From: Collybiopsis luxurians FD-317 M1
Lineage: Eukaryota > Basidiomycota > Agaricomycetes > Agaricales > Omphalotaceae
Direction of reading: 5' to 3'
DNA length: 64,000 bases
Assembly: GCA_000827265.1 (NCBI GenBank)
Contig: KN834841.1
Span: 152,999-216,998 of the forward strand
This document shows, piece by piece, positions 34,138-46,179 of this stretch. Both the position numbers and the translations under genes were made by a program. Under the pieces are notes generated by a model. That model worked only from the letters and a program-made list of their open reading frames with translations, did not search any database and was not told where the DNA came from. The stretch's first letter is position 1; each line of letters begins with the position of its first letter.

Positions 34138-34393
34138 TGTTAAACTACAGTTAAACCACTGGATAAACCAAATACATTCATCAAATAAACGAAACCCATA
34201 TTGAATCTGTGTGACCTGGAACTCTGACAATTACACCCCTGATAACCCACAGTTAAACCAATGGAAAAAACCAGAAACCCTCACACAAACACACAGATAA
34301 TCCACAGTTATACTAAGCCAAATCAAAGTGAAACCAATGCATAAACCAAACAAAATTATCAGATAAACCATACCTACATTGAATCTGTCAATA
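34138..34393. repeat. GTTAAACCA/GATAAAC repeat array
   Basis: Three imperfect repeats (about 34155, 34254 and 34329) are built from GTTAAACCA, GGATAAACCAAA and CATTGAATCTGT-like words. The first and third match over about 60 bp. The array follows the end of the Msb1/Mug8 relic and resembles the arrays at 5.15 and 24.66 kb. Confidence 0.6.
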
Positions 34394-34779
34394 AAATGAA
34401 TAAATGCTCCCTAACTTAGTTTGGTTGCATGGTCCTGTTAAGGAAGTCACTCACTCACCTCTTCTGAAAAGTTTAGAACATCACCTCACTCAATTAAACA
34501 GGCCAATTCTGATGAAGCAAGTAAGAAGGAGGCCATGGAAAATAATTAAAGACAATAAATATTCAAAGTGGAGGCCAATGAGTGCCATACAATCAGTGCT
34601 CACAGTGTACCAAAGCCAGCAAAGAAAAACCAACAAAGTTTGCAAACTCTGAGATATGCAATAAGTTGACTAATGGAGTGCCAAAATCTCTCACAGCCTT
34701 CTCCATCTGAAAGACCAAAGCCACTGCATTTCCAAGGGTGATAAATGCACTGACATACCCATCCATGACTGAAAGCATG

Positions 34780-37122
34780 AAAGACTGAAATTGCAAATGC
34801 AATCCTGTGTGAAGTACAAAGAAGAACTGGAGGCGATCACTCAGAAAATACACAAAGAGGAGCAGAAAAAATTGATCCTCACAATGGAAATGACAGATGA
34901 GCTAGGCATCAGGCAGGTGGGTATCTATTTTGGAATGTCAATTTGCCTTCTGAGGACTTTGTGCTATATTATATCAATGGAACAGGATCAAGCACTATTA
35001 GACTTGCAGGTACATACACTATACTATATATGACAATTTTCTATTTATATTTTTATTTGATTTAGAATAAACTGGAGGCCGCCATTACAGAGCGGGGTCT
35101 CTGAGTGAATGCTACAAGTGTAGATGATTTCCAAAGTGCCCTTAAGGTTAGTCAATTGATTATTGACCAGAATGCTGATAAACCATCTGAAGGATTTTGA
35201 ACTCAAATGTCAAACATACTGCATTGGAAAATGATCTTACTGAGATACACAATTCTTATAAGACAGTGAAATAAGTATATCTTTTTAGAATACAACTCCT
35301 ACATAATGGCTAAAGTACAAGCACTAGGACAATATCAAAATCATTGAGACCCTCAATGGCAAGGTCATGAGGATGAAGGCAAGTCTAATTTCATAGGATG
35401 CGCACACAATGGTCTGCAACTTTTCTTGAAATAGCAAACAATTGAGACTGAAGCAGAGGCAAAAGCCCATTTGCAACAAACCAGAGACAAAGAGGCCGAA
35501 AAGCTCAAAGAGCAGTTAAATGAGGTGATAACTGAAATTGAAACATTGAAGGTCTAATTTATATTCTTTGGCATCCAGGATTGAAAGATATTCTAACTCA
35601 TTTTGAGATAGGAAATCCTCCAGGATGAGAGGGAGTGGGGGGTCCAGCTGGAATAATCCATGAACATAGATGTTTTGAAGTTTGAAGGTCTGCAATTCAC
35701 ATTTGTTGGCATTTAGCATCAAAAAGACATTCTAACATGTTTTGAGATAGCAGACCTTCCAGGATGAAAGGAAGCAGAAAGTCCTGTTGGAACAATCAAT
35801 AGATGCAGATACTGCAAAATTTGAAGAGCAGTTAAGCAAGGCAAAAACTAGTATTGAAGCATTGAAGGTCCATAGTTCACATTCATCAGCAGCCAGAATT
35901 GACAGATAATTTATTGCCATTCAAGATAGGAAACTCTGCAGGAACAAATGAACAAGAATATTTGTCTGGATCAATCTTTGAAACAAGCTACCAAGATTAA
36001 AGAGCAGCTTGCCAAGGCAAACTCTGATTGAAAAATTGAAGGTCTGTAATTGACATTCACTGTTGTCTCATACTTACCTTGCAGATGAACAAGCTGATAA
36101 CATTGATGCAAATAAATTGAAGGAGAAAGAGTTGCAAGTAGGTGTTCAATAATTGCAATGCATGCTGTAGCTGAATCCAATCTTCACAAAGGCCCTTTGT
36201 TCTCAAGTGAATTTGTTGGAAGAGAATCTCTGTACAGCGGAAGCAACATCATCTGATAAGATCCAGCACCTAACTCAAGAGAATGAGCTAAACAAGATAT
36301 GCCTTGAAGGCACTAAAACAAAGCAGGTGTGAAGCTCTTGCCAAATTGTGGTTGTTTGAACCCATTACATTTCACTTCAGGACATTTGGACAAGGCAAAG
36401 GTGCAAATGGAAGAGGCAGAAAATAAGGCAGTGAAGTTGGAAAAAAAGCTTGCAGAGCTAAGTTCTGCAGTAAGATCTGCATGTCAACCATGTTCTTTCA
36501 TTATTGTACACTAAATATGTTTATTCAGTGAAAGTCTGTTGAAATTCTATCTACACAAATGTCAATGCTCAAGCAAGAGAAGCAAGATTTGGAGGAACAA
36601 ATACAAGCTGACTTCTCATTTGGTTCATGCTGAATTTGATTATCTATGTTCATAGTGTCATGACGACAATGAGGATGATTCCTCTGGTGATTCCAAGACT
36701 AGCACATCTTCAGAACCACAGAAACAAAGGAAGAGTAAGAAAAACAAATTCTCAGTAAGTAGGAGTAGCCTTATTGCTATCTTTGGCACTCAGCAACCCT
36801 TGCAGGGTTGAAATAAAGGGAAGAAGCCAGAGCGACACACTTTACACAGTGATAAGGAAGACCATAATTTGAACACATTTTCAGAATTACATAGTCCAAT
36901 AAGAAGAAGGCTAAATACTCAGTGAGTCAGAATCATTTCTTACTGCTTTCAGCTCCTCAAGGGCTGCAGACTCATTTTAAGAGGAAAGAGTCAAAATGCT
37001 ATCTCTCAAGCAGTGAAAGTGAAGAGCTGTTCTCTGAAAACAATAAGGAGGACCAAGTTGGTTCCACCAGAAGTGTATATGCTCAGAAAGGGATTCACTC
37101 CAAATGGTCTAAAGAAGCCTGA
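34780..37122 (+). pseudogene. Multi-exon coiled-coil gene with tandemly duplicated exons, decayed
   Basis: A string of short exons with GT-AG borders, all strongly helical and rich in Glu, Lys, Gln and Leu. They include YKEELEAITQKIHKEEQKK, NKLEAAITERGL, EAEKLKEQLNEVITEIETLK, ERKQKVLLEQSIDADTAKF, NLLEENLCTAEATSSDKIQ and MEEAENKAVKLEKKLAELSS. The C-terminal part is acidic and Ser-rich (DDNEDDSSGDS). Four consecutive exons at 35435-36041 are related and their introns are also alike. In-frame TGA codons at 35102-35104 and 36029-36031 and a TAA in the second repeat indicate decay. I cannot name the family; long coiled coils are shared by many cytoskeletal and transport proteins. Confidence 0.5.
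35435..36041 (+). repeat. Tandem exon-intron repeat
   Basis: Exons at about 35435-35551, 35612-35697, 35751-35877 and 35940-36041 are separated by roughly 60 bp introns. The first three introns begin GTCTAAT, GTCTGCA or GTCCATA and share TTGGCATCCAGGATTGA-like and TTTTGAGATAG words. Sequence similarity extends through introns, so the duplication was at the DNA level. Confidence 0.65.
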
Positions 37123-37249
37123 CTGTTACAGTGCAATGTATGGATTGTTATTTTCTGGATACCTGATTTACTTACAGTTTTAATGTAGCGACTAGTCAGA
37201 ACACAGCTTAAAGAAATGCTTAATGTTCACTGAGTCAATGACAGATTGA

Positions 37250-38400
37250 GGCAAATGAGTATATAAACTCATGATGTGAAGTGCCTGGAAGAGTTTGAGA
37301 AGACACCAACAAATGGTCCAGGGCTGCAATGCACTTACCATGACACTTGTGGACTATTGACAAAGGAGATAATGGAATTGGAGTGAAATGATATGTTTAT
37401 TTACACTCTAGTGAAGGAGTGCAAACAGATCACTCGAGAGTTGTGTGACCCCAACAGGTTTTCAAAATCAGCGGACTGGTACAAAATAGCTTATGAAAGA
37501 GCAGCCTTCTCTAGAGTGCAGGTATGTTTACATATTTAATGTCAACTCCATGTGTAGCTCACACTGATGTTGAACAGAAATTACGAGTGCATGGAATGAA
37601 ATGGAATGCCGAGTTTTTGAGGTGGTGAATTCTGTGCCTGATCCTAGACAGGCAATTTTGTATTAGTCTCATAATATTGATTACTCAAACTAAATGGTGG
37701 ATATGGATAACTATCATATTGCAATTGAAATTACAAGGCTTTGACAGCATATGAGAAGATCCAGTCCAATGGAACTAAGCTACATTAAGGTGGGATTGCA
37801 TTTTGTGATGTCATATAACTTGTACTCATCATTGCACGGCTTTGACGGCATATGAGAAGATGTATGCTGGGCACGAGTCCCTGCCATGCGGCAGCGTTGG
37901 CCCATTACCAACAGCAGGGCATCAAGTTTGACATGTGCAGAAGGATTGCTAGTTGCATGATTGAGGTCTGCCAAGATCATGGGGATAAAGAAGGAAAAGT
38001 ATTTTGGGAATGGGTGCTAGTTGTGCTCAATTATGGGGGACATGAATTCATGTTTGATGAGGAGGATGCCACCATAATTGATGAGCACAATGTGAAGGCC
38101 TGACCTGGAAAACAGATTTTGACTCTTCCATGGTGAGATCCTTATTTTGTCAAATTGTTCACTTTCATTGATGTGATGACAGAAATTGAAGACATGATTT
38201 TTGGGCCCCACAGTCCAACTCCCTTGTGGTGGATTTGTGTTGACAACATATCCACCAAGGATCCACCTTCATAACTCCCAAAAACCTTCTTCTCTGAAGA
38301 ATATTCGAGTAGATTGTCACAGCCTCAGAAACATGCATCGAAGATTGCCAAGGAGGACTTTCCACTCTGAGCTTACAATGGATATATTTAGTGGTAATGG
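37250..38400 (+). pseudogene. Uncharacterised family C gene fragment (copy 2)
   Basis: Pieces read in order on the plus strand: EFEKTPTNGPGLQCTYHDT; ECKQITRELCDPNRFSKSAD and AYERAAFSRVQ (37.4-37.5 kb); then after the GAGTGCATGGAATG block (37583) an exon with AALAHYQQQGIKFDMCRRIA and FWEWVLVVLNYGGHEFM (37852-38103); then KLFTFIDVMTEIEDMIFG and LPKTFFSEEY-like pieces to about 38.37 kb. I recall similar hypothetical proteins from mushroom genomes. The function is unknown. Stops and frame breaks mark a relic. Its nucleotide sequence recurs in the TIR element at 52366-53000 and at 32694-32940, so the gene belongs to a dispersed repeat. Confidence 0.5.
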
Positions 38401-38775
38401 CCATGTATTTAAATAAATACTATAATATTTTCTGACTTGTGTTACAAAGTCCATTGTACAAAGGCCTGAACTCAGTTATGCTAATTGCAACAAAGTTGGA
38501 ACCTGGAGATCAAGTACTTATTCCTACAGAGGCATTGAATGTTACATCTATTCCATCAAAAGGCAAATCCAATAGCAAAATCTCACCTCTGATAAATTGA
38601 TGACTACTGACATTCCATCTATGAAATCCCACTGAGCTATGTGTCCAATGACACACAAACAGTCCACTATATTAAGCTCTGAAGCATAAGAAGTTGATAC
38701 CACTTAAGCTTCAAACCTGCCATTCCACCAGCTTTTAAAAGGGTCTTGCCGATGTTGTCCAGGAATGCTCAAACT

Positions 38776-41399
38776 TCAGCAAATTGCAAATTGAAGACAA
38801 TCCCCCTTTTGCTGAAAAAGATATTTTATCTGACCAGCTCTCCACTCCGTTTTTCTGGAAAAATGAAAGCACACAGAACTGTTGCTGGGCCCCAAAGATC
38901 CTGCAACTGGGAATAACCTGTTAGGTGCATCAGTACTGCTGCATAAGCTGAGGCCTTGAATGTCAGATGCATCAAGCAATCTGGCAAGATCGCAAGGAAT
39001 TTTTTTCTTTTGAGATCCAGAGGGCATCCTGCTGAAGCTTTGCTCTTCAAAAATAAAATTGTAGGCCTTGTTTAGAATGTCGCAGCATTCCCTCAAGGCT
39101 GGGGCGCAGTCTGGACATAGCAGCCATTGGCAAAATAGTATCCCGTTCATGTAAAAGTGAAGAAGAGTACTCTCAAATTGTCCTACTTTCATGTCAGAAC
39201 TGAACAGACACACATACAAAAGCCACAAACCTGGAATATGATTGGTCAGAATCTTCTGCAACTTACCAATAAGGCATTCACCAGGAAAGCACCAAAAATT
39301 TTGAACAGGCCCAAATAAGTGAATAAAATCGTAAATGTGAAATCCAATGTGGTGAGTTGGCACTCTAAATCCAGGAAAGTTAGCCTTTAATCCTTCAATG
39401 TGAGCTGTGTAGTGGTGAGGGAAGTGATCCAGCCTATCAGCAGGCATTGTTCACTTCCCCATTAGAACTATTACACAAGTCAAATGCATGGAGGTACTGA
39501 GAACTGATTCCATTGTGGCAAAGTTTCCAGCTTTGATGGGAGAGTCACCTTGTCATAGGCTCAACAGTGCAACTGGCAGATATAAGGTAGATAGAATACA
39601 CCAGTTCTCTGCTTTCAACATTCCCCTGACTTCAAGCCAGTGTCGAAAGGTAGTTTGTGGACCCAAGAAGGCACTAGTGTTTCTCAGATGCACATATGTA
39701 TGCAAGACAGTACTTCGCTGGAGTGAATTTCAGGCCACAGTAGAGCTTCCACTGGTTTTGTAACACACTAATGAGGGGCAGTTGTCAAATTTAGCCACTT
39801 GAAATTCTAAAATAGATCATACCCAGTGTATAAGTTGCTTGATTAACATATCCTTTGTGATCTTACCATACACAGGAGTCAAAGGCATTTGGTTGAGGTG
39901 TTGATAAACAAACAGAAGAGCATCTCATGGTGCTGTATCTAGACTCTTCTCCAACTTCTCCTGATTGTAAAGGGGCTGACACAGCCAGCAATGAACACTT
40001 CCAATATAATTTGCAGTTTCATTGGTCATTGTATCAGCAAGATCCTTCATTGCTTGCTGCCGCTCAGAATCAGTGAGGGTAACAGAATCATCATTTACAA
40101 AGTCAATGATGAATGTAAATAGTGGAGCTCAAGGGGTTAAGGGGTTAGAATGACTTCACATGTTAAAATGAAGCCATCAAAATTTATTGTTGTTGGAGAT
40201 GGCCTCTTTGCACTTGGAACTGACCTTCAGAACTTCCACATCATAAATATGAGCGTCAACTTACCCAGGACATAAGAGAATGAGCCATCCGTGAACAACT
40301 CAAAGAATTCTTTTCAATAATAATCTCATCAATGTCCTTCATGGGAACAATCCAGAGATTGCTGCAGATGTAGAGTATGGAGTGCCATTGAAGATCTGCT
40401 AGCTCCTGCTGAAGCTGCTTCTGTTCAGATGAGTGCTTCGGAAGTTTTTGTGATAATAGTTGATGACCCCTGACAATGTTGTAGAGGGCACAAGTATTGT
40501 GCTGCATAAGTGGGACTAGCTAACTGTCTATTCAAGCCAATCAAATTCTGCGTTCTTCTGTAGACAGATCTCACCAGTCCAGATATGCTAGAAACTCATC
40601 ACTAGTGCACATTCTAGCCTGAATAGCAGTTATTTTTGGAGGAGGAGGGGGGGTGAAGTGATAGTGGAATGCGATATTGGACTGGTAAGGGGGAGAGGGG
40701 TTGGAACTTAACATAGTCAAGTGTAAACCTGGCCTGAAAAAAACATGCACTATACAATGATAAAAGGTGTGCATGGGATCTGCTATGATTTGAAGAGCAA
40801 ACTGCCAATAATCCAGGATTTCCAATGCACTACATTGTGTTCCATAGTACTCTTCAACCATTTTTCATTCATCTTCTTCTCTGCCTCTCTCCATTTGCAC
40901 ATTCCTTCTTGTATCAGTTCATTGTCAGCAGAACCCCACTGCCCATAATCAGTCCTCAAAATGCTTTCCTGGTGAAAGATGTCGCAGGTGGAACAGGCAT
41001 GATGTGAAGTGGCATGCAGGAGCCCTGCAACTGGCCAAGCAGCTTTCAGATCAAGACAGGTTTCAGCAAGCATGGTGCAAAAAGTGGTCTCCAGTCCAGG
41101 GCTTGTTGCAGAGTCCAACTGAGGACTTCCATGGCATCTAATTCCACAGGTATAACTCTTCTCCATGTCTGAAACAAACTGTTCCATCAGAGGAGCATGT
41201 TCAGCCTGAACTGCTGCCGGTTCACTTGGGCCTTGCCAGAATCCAGGTATGTATACATTAACCAACTTCTCACATAAAGCATAAGGAAGATTAAGACATC
41301 ACACCAATATAACACTGGTAGAGTGATGCTTTCCTCTCCCTGAGGTACCCTCTGAACTGAAAAAGTCCACATGTAGAAGGGAGAAGAAATGACCTTCAT
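38776..41399 (-). pseudogene. Degraded Plavaka/Tnp2-like transposase
   Basis: On the minus strand from about 41.4 kb: LYWCDVLIFLMLYV, then TCLDLKAAWPVAGLLHATSH with HACSTCDIFHQESILRTDYG (40.95-41.05 kb), then LDYWQFALQIIADPMHTFYH (about 40.77 kb). A helical middle section follows (40.5-39.5 kb), then FPHHYTAHIEGL, THHIGFHIYDFIHLFGPVQ and FWCFPGECLIGKLQKI (39.4-39.28 kb). This is the usual order of the Tnp2/Plavaka transposase core and its C-terminal domain in mushrooms. Frame shifts and stops break the chain into at least five pieces, and CpG is depleted. The N-terminus may extend past 41.4 kb but is not readable. Confidence 0.7.
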
Positions 41400-41699
41400 C
41401 CCCCCCCTCTATGAACAACTTGCCATCTGGACCTCAAAAAAGCTGGTAGATGTCACCATCCCAAGTGTTCACCTTGTCTGAGGGAGCAGCAGGCTCATTT
41501 CATACCACTTCACAGAATTCTTTTGCATATTGTTGTACTCCTGGCTGAGCAATGAAATGAGCAAACCACTGAGGAAAAGGGTAATACTCATAAGCCTTGA
41601 CTGGTCTCCCTTTGGAATCTAAAAGTGGTGTATGGCATGGAGGAGATGACAGTGGAGATCAATTAGTGCAGAATTCAGGATAGACAACATTATTGGGGA

Positions 41700-44640
41700 A
41701 TTCTGGGGTGCATATGGAAATTACAGCAAGGGCACACAGCATAAACCTCAGTTACGATCCCAAAGTTAAGTCAATTTTGAACAGTCTCCATTTTTTTTGG
41801 AATATCATTAAGAGAACAGGTTTGAAGCATAGTCATCTTGACACCTAGACCAGCCAGTGTGTTTATGTACAAACACATGATTTGTAAAGTGGTGCTGGCA
41901 GCCACCTCACTTGCACCCAATAAGAGATGTTGAGAAAGGCCAAAGCATATGTGATCAGCATAGGTACCAGATGTGCACTAGTTGGGTCAAGGAAGGCATT
42001 ATCTAATGACTCAATGTTAGCTTGAAACCCTATAGTGGCCTTATTGAACTTACCATTTTGTATTTTAATAGGAGATATGTCTGGGCGTCTGGAGTGCCAT
42101 TCTCAAAGGGATTGCTCAAGAGCTCACATTTACATTTCGACTCTTACTAAAATATCTGATGCCTCTGGTCTACTGATCTGTTGGACTTCCTTCTTGTTTA
42201 TAGAGAGCTTTTTTTTGACTTCAAAAGCACGGAGTCTATCTCCACATGAGAATTGGAAGTTGAAAGTCCTTCAAGGAGCCGCATGCATTGCTGCAGATCA
42301 ACTTCTACTTGAGTGGCTCAAAAATGCGCATTGATGCCTGCACAATTCATTAACCGTGGAAGTACTACTTGGTTCTGAAGCTCTTCTCCCTGATCCTCAT
42401 ATCTGAGTAAAGCATTATCTATCTGTTATGAGTTAGTCTTTGTTCATTAATGACTAATGAACAAGTGCATTACTGCGTCAGCTACAGTCATTTGAGTGAA
42501 ATGTTTAAAGTCTAAGTCTGTAGTTTGCTGGTGCCTGGCATTGGGAGTAGGAAGTACAGACAAAGGATTGGGTCGCTGCTTTTTGGAAGTAAAAGATGGG
42601 GATACAAAGAGGCACTAGCAATAGTTTCATCTGGTAACAACTGATATTCTTCCTGCAGCATTTCCAGATGTATTCATTTGCCTTTACCCTTGGTGGATTT
42701 CATTGTAAAAGAGTAACCGGAGGGTGACATGGTGGCGTGAAAAGATATAGTTGTACAATCACCATTGCTACCCATGTGATTTAAGAGATGACAAGACTTG
42801 CAATTAATTATTGATCCTCGATCAATTTCTATCTATCATAGTCTATCTCTATATTGTATCAGTTTGGTTGAAGCCATGTTTTGTTCACTGTTATGCTCAG
42901 TTATGGCTATGCTGGATTCTTCGTTGTCCAGGGAGAGGGAGGCAGGGAGGGAGGAGGCAGGCAAGGCAAGCAAGGAGGGAGGGTTGCAGAGAGGGAGGGA
43001 TGGCAAAGGTGTGAAATCTTTTATCTTTTTTTCCTTTACTTAATCTGAATCGCAATCAGATGATAGTTGAAATTACACCAGCACACCAACTTAGAGGAGA
43101 AATTTTGGGAATAAGTAGATTTCATTATATACACACACTATTATTTCGCAACTAATACGCTACTGGTCTGTCAATGTTGAGTACTAAACTGAAGTTGACA
43201 GGGAAAAAATTCAAGGAAGGAAAAGAAAAGGGAAGAGAAATCACTCTGACCTCCCCAATCGAACAGCTAAACATGCTCATCGACAAGCTTCTGAGGAATT
43301 AGTGTGAGTCTGTGCTTTTGAGATTGTCAAGCATGATTTGCCGCAGCAACTCCCCAAGCCCCCCTTTGCGACATTGGCAAAAGCCATTTGCTTGGTGCCT
43401 CTGGTCTCCTCTAAAAGTGTGGACTATAAGGCAGTGACAGCAAGTTACGACATGGTCCAAACATCTTGAGGCACTCCTAAGTGTGAATTCCATGCCAAAA
43501 ATGCCAGATATAGGTAGTCAGAGGTGCTGCAAGGAGCAGACACCGAAGGAGCTTCAACTGAGAACACACACAAACAGCAAGAACAGGTACTGCTGCTGCA
43601 TAGAAGCTTTATGAATAATGAGATGGGGGTAACCAGTTGCACTATTGAGTGCACGAACAATCCTTCCAAGCTCTGTATCAAAGAAATGACCATGTTGATA
43701 GATAGCATTCACTGTGTTGGAAGGGCTCGAGATGCTGTAAGGGAATAGTATATGAGGTGTCTCATTGGCATAGTGGGCGGGATGTAACCATGGGTGAGCT
43801 GAAAAAATAATAATAATAATAAATCGGTGTTTTAGATAAATAGCACGGCAGTAAACCAACTTTGAAAAAATCCATTCTGGTATAGAAATCTTAAATGACG
43901 AACAGCATCTGGGAAATATTAATGTTGAACCTAATGAGAAGTGCGAGCCTACCTGGGGATGCTTGCTCGGCAGCCCGGTCTCGACTATAAAATGAAGTCA
44001 GAGTTCTTGGACCCCTCAGAGGTCTTGGTTTTGGGACGATAGGCAGATAGTATTGAGACCATAGATGGGGATGACCTGAAAGAGATTGATTAAAGGATTA
44101 ACCCACATCAAAGCTGAAAAATAAGTCAAACTTACTGTTGGCAGTGGTGTGAACAACTGCGTGGGCACTGGGATCGTTGTATTCTTTGTTCTCAGGTTCC
44201 AGGATTAAGACTAAGAAAAGTTGAGTAAAAGCCCATTATTAGTACAACAGAAATGTGCCTCGTGAGGATATTTACACCCCTGATGAGTCAAAAATAACAG
44301 GACTAGGCACAACAAGAGGCACATGAGTAACGCAATGTTAAATCTAAGGAATGTATACAAATGGGTGCCAATGATCCCATCTTTCTTCGACTTTATTGAA
44401 TGAGATTAATCGATTGTTGCAGAAAACTCAATAGGGATGACAACACTATCTTCTATCAATTGTGAGCAAAAGAGTAGTGTCTGCGTTACTACATCAGAAA
44501 GTTCAGTGGATTTAAGAGAGATTCGGCAAGTGTCACGCCTCAATATTCAGAGTATGCATAGCTTACCCAAGCTCAATCTGTTAGAGCGCAATATCACAAT
44601 CTGGTATTGCCGTGATATCGTGAAAGAACCAGTGCTGCTT
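41700..44640. other. Unresolved region between the Plavaka and Ulp1 relics
   Basis: Short open frames only (for example 42035-42334 + and 43524-43748 +). On the minus strand near 42.70 kb an ATG reads MKSTKGKGK-stop, and further on EEYQLLPDETIASASLYPHL can be read, perhaps a decayed N-terminal part of a transposon ORF. A GGGA-rich purine tract is at about 42917-42990 and an (AAT)n tract at about 43807-43821. No gene is supported. Confidence 0.35.
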
Positions 44641-44659
44641 CAATTATATGTGTGGAAAT

Positions 44660-46170
44660 ACATGATATCTGCATCCTAGTTGTAGCTCTTCCAACAAAAG
44701 TAATTGCATACCGGCCATATTTCCACAAGTAAGAGGGAGCCGATAAGCTATTGGCACTCGCTCATTGTTAATTCGCGGGGCATAACCTAAATGTATCATA
44801 TATATAATTGAAAAAATACCACAGTCACTGTGATTGAGCTGCTTAGAAATCTTGGGGGAAAAAAAAGGTTATGAGTAGTCTTGATTCCAACAACATGATG
44901 TATCTTAGGAGGAACTGTCAGCTTCCATTGTCAATTCTGCACAGTGTTTTCGCTAACCCAAGCATCCTCCACAGTGTACCAAAGTGTTTTCATATTCTGT
45001 CAAGTATAATGAATTGCTGATGATACGATAACTGACATAAATGTACCTCGTACACCTTCTCGTAAACTGCGATACTAGAGTCTAAAGAGCCAAATAGCTC
45101 GATAGTGGATGAGGCACTGCATATTGTCCCAATGGAGCAATGGGAATTATCCCAATTGATCAGGAAAATTAGAGTCAAATTCCCGTGATTGAAATGATCT
45201 CAAAGGGCCTACGGAAGTAAAGAATTAAATCTCCACATTGGATGAGCAGCCACTGCGCACACCTTTAACAGTCTAGACCTGATTAAACCAACCGAATTCT
45301 GAAGCGTACTATGCTCTTTTGTGCCTGGAAATATACATTGGTATGCAAAGTTAGTGTCAAAGTATGCAACGGTTTGATCGCCTGATGACAAGAATTGAAC
45401 GTTGAACTTTGATACAAATGTATCCATTATAGTCAAACTGAGCCACATCTTGGAAGCCATGAGGTCTAAGTGCTTGTGTTCAATTATATGCTCGTCATTC
45501 CAGGCGGTCTTTGGGATACATATTTTGTTGTTTTCTCTTTTTAAAAGTCGCAAATGCTGGAATATTAATTACATTTAATGTAAACAAGGGCTTGTTTAAA
45601 ACTTTTCACGTATCTCAGATAACAAGACACTCGCAGTGTCGGAATCAGTGAACCTCCACAAATTGATAGATCTTTCTAACACCCGACTCATTGCCAGAAA
45701 CACTAGAAAGGTGCGTACAAACAACAATCGCTGCTCTGTGAGTAAATCAGATAACTGTGAATTACCCTGGATATCTTGTTGCTTGAGTATGCAATCGAAG
45801 CTGCTTGTGAGTAGTTTTCCTGTCCTTTCCAGCTTGTGTAGTTTTTCCCCTTCATTGATTGTCGATACATATAGATTGAACTTGCCGGAGGCAAGATTTC
45901 TCCAGAGGCGATCTACCGATCCCCAATGTCACTCAACCGCTTCATCCATGTATTTGTTTTGGCCTGCCATTGCAGATATGATGCCAACGGATCCTCCATG
46001 CATGGTGGTAAAGGCGGCTCGGCATTCAGGAACCAATGGACAATGCCCTCAGCAAGTGCTTGAATGTGATTACCTGTTCTGCCACCGGGTAGACGCATGT
46101 TTCGCGACAGGAGTGACACACAGAACACTAAACATGAATTGCACTCATCTAGAGAAATAACAATTAGCAT
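44660..46170 (-). pseudogene. Ulp1/C48 (SUMO-protease)-like protein, probably inactive
   Basis: An ATG at 46170 opens a frame with NMRLPGGRTGNHIQALAEGI and WFLNAEPPLPPCMEDPLASY, then an in-frame TAG, then KG-rich linker sequence. After a gap the frame at 45553-45209 (KMWLSLTIMDTFVSKF) corresponds to the start of a C48 peptidase domain. LINWDNSHCSIGTI (catalytic His codon 45140-45142) follows, then TIELFGSLDSS, then after an intron ISKQLNHSDCGIFSIIYM (catalytic Cys codon 44821-44823). The residue aligned with the usual catalytic Asp of the YDSL motif is Gly (GGC at 45089-45091). C48 peptidases cleave SUMO-type conjugates; related ORFs often occur near mobile elements in fungi. The premature stop and altered Asp argue for a relic. 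Confidence 0.6.
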
Positions 46171-46179
46171 GGATTTCTA

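Noticed and set aside
39488..39763. 91-codon plus-strand frame as a gene
   Set aside because: It lies antisense within the degraded Plavaka transposase and shows no family motif.
42917..43000. GGGA-rich stretch read as a coding region with Arg/Glu/Gly repeats
   Set aside because: Simple purine repeat; the frames across it have no support outside the repeat.
43807..43821. (AAT)n tract
   Set aside because: A short microsatellite of ordinary length, not worth a separate call.
45636..46160. 174-codon plus-strand open frame as a gene
   Set aside because: It overlaps the opposite-strand Ulp1-like sequence, which has recognisable motifs; the plus-strand translation has none.
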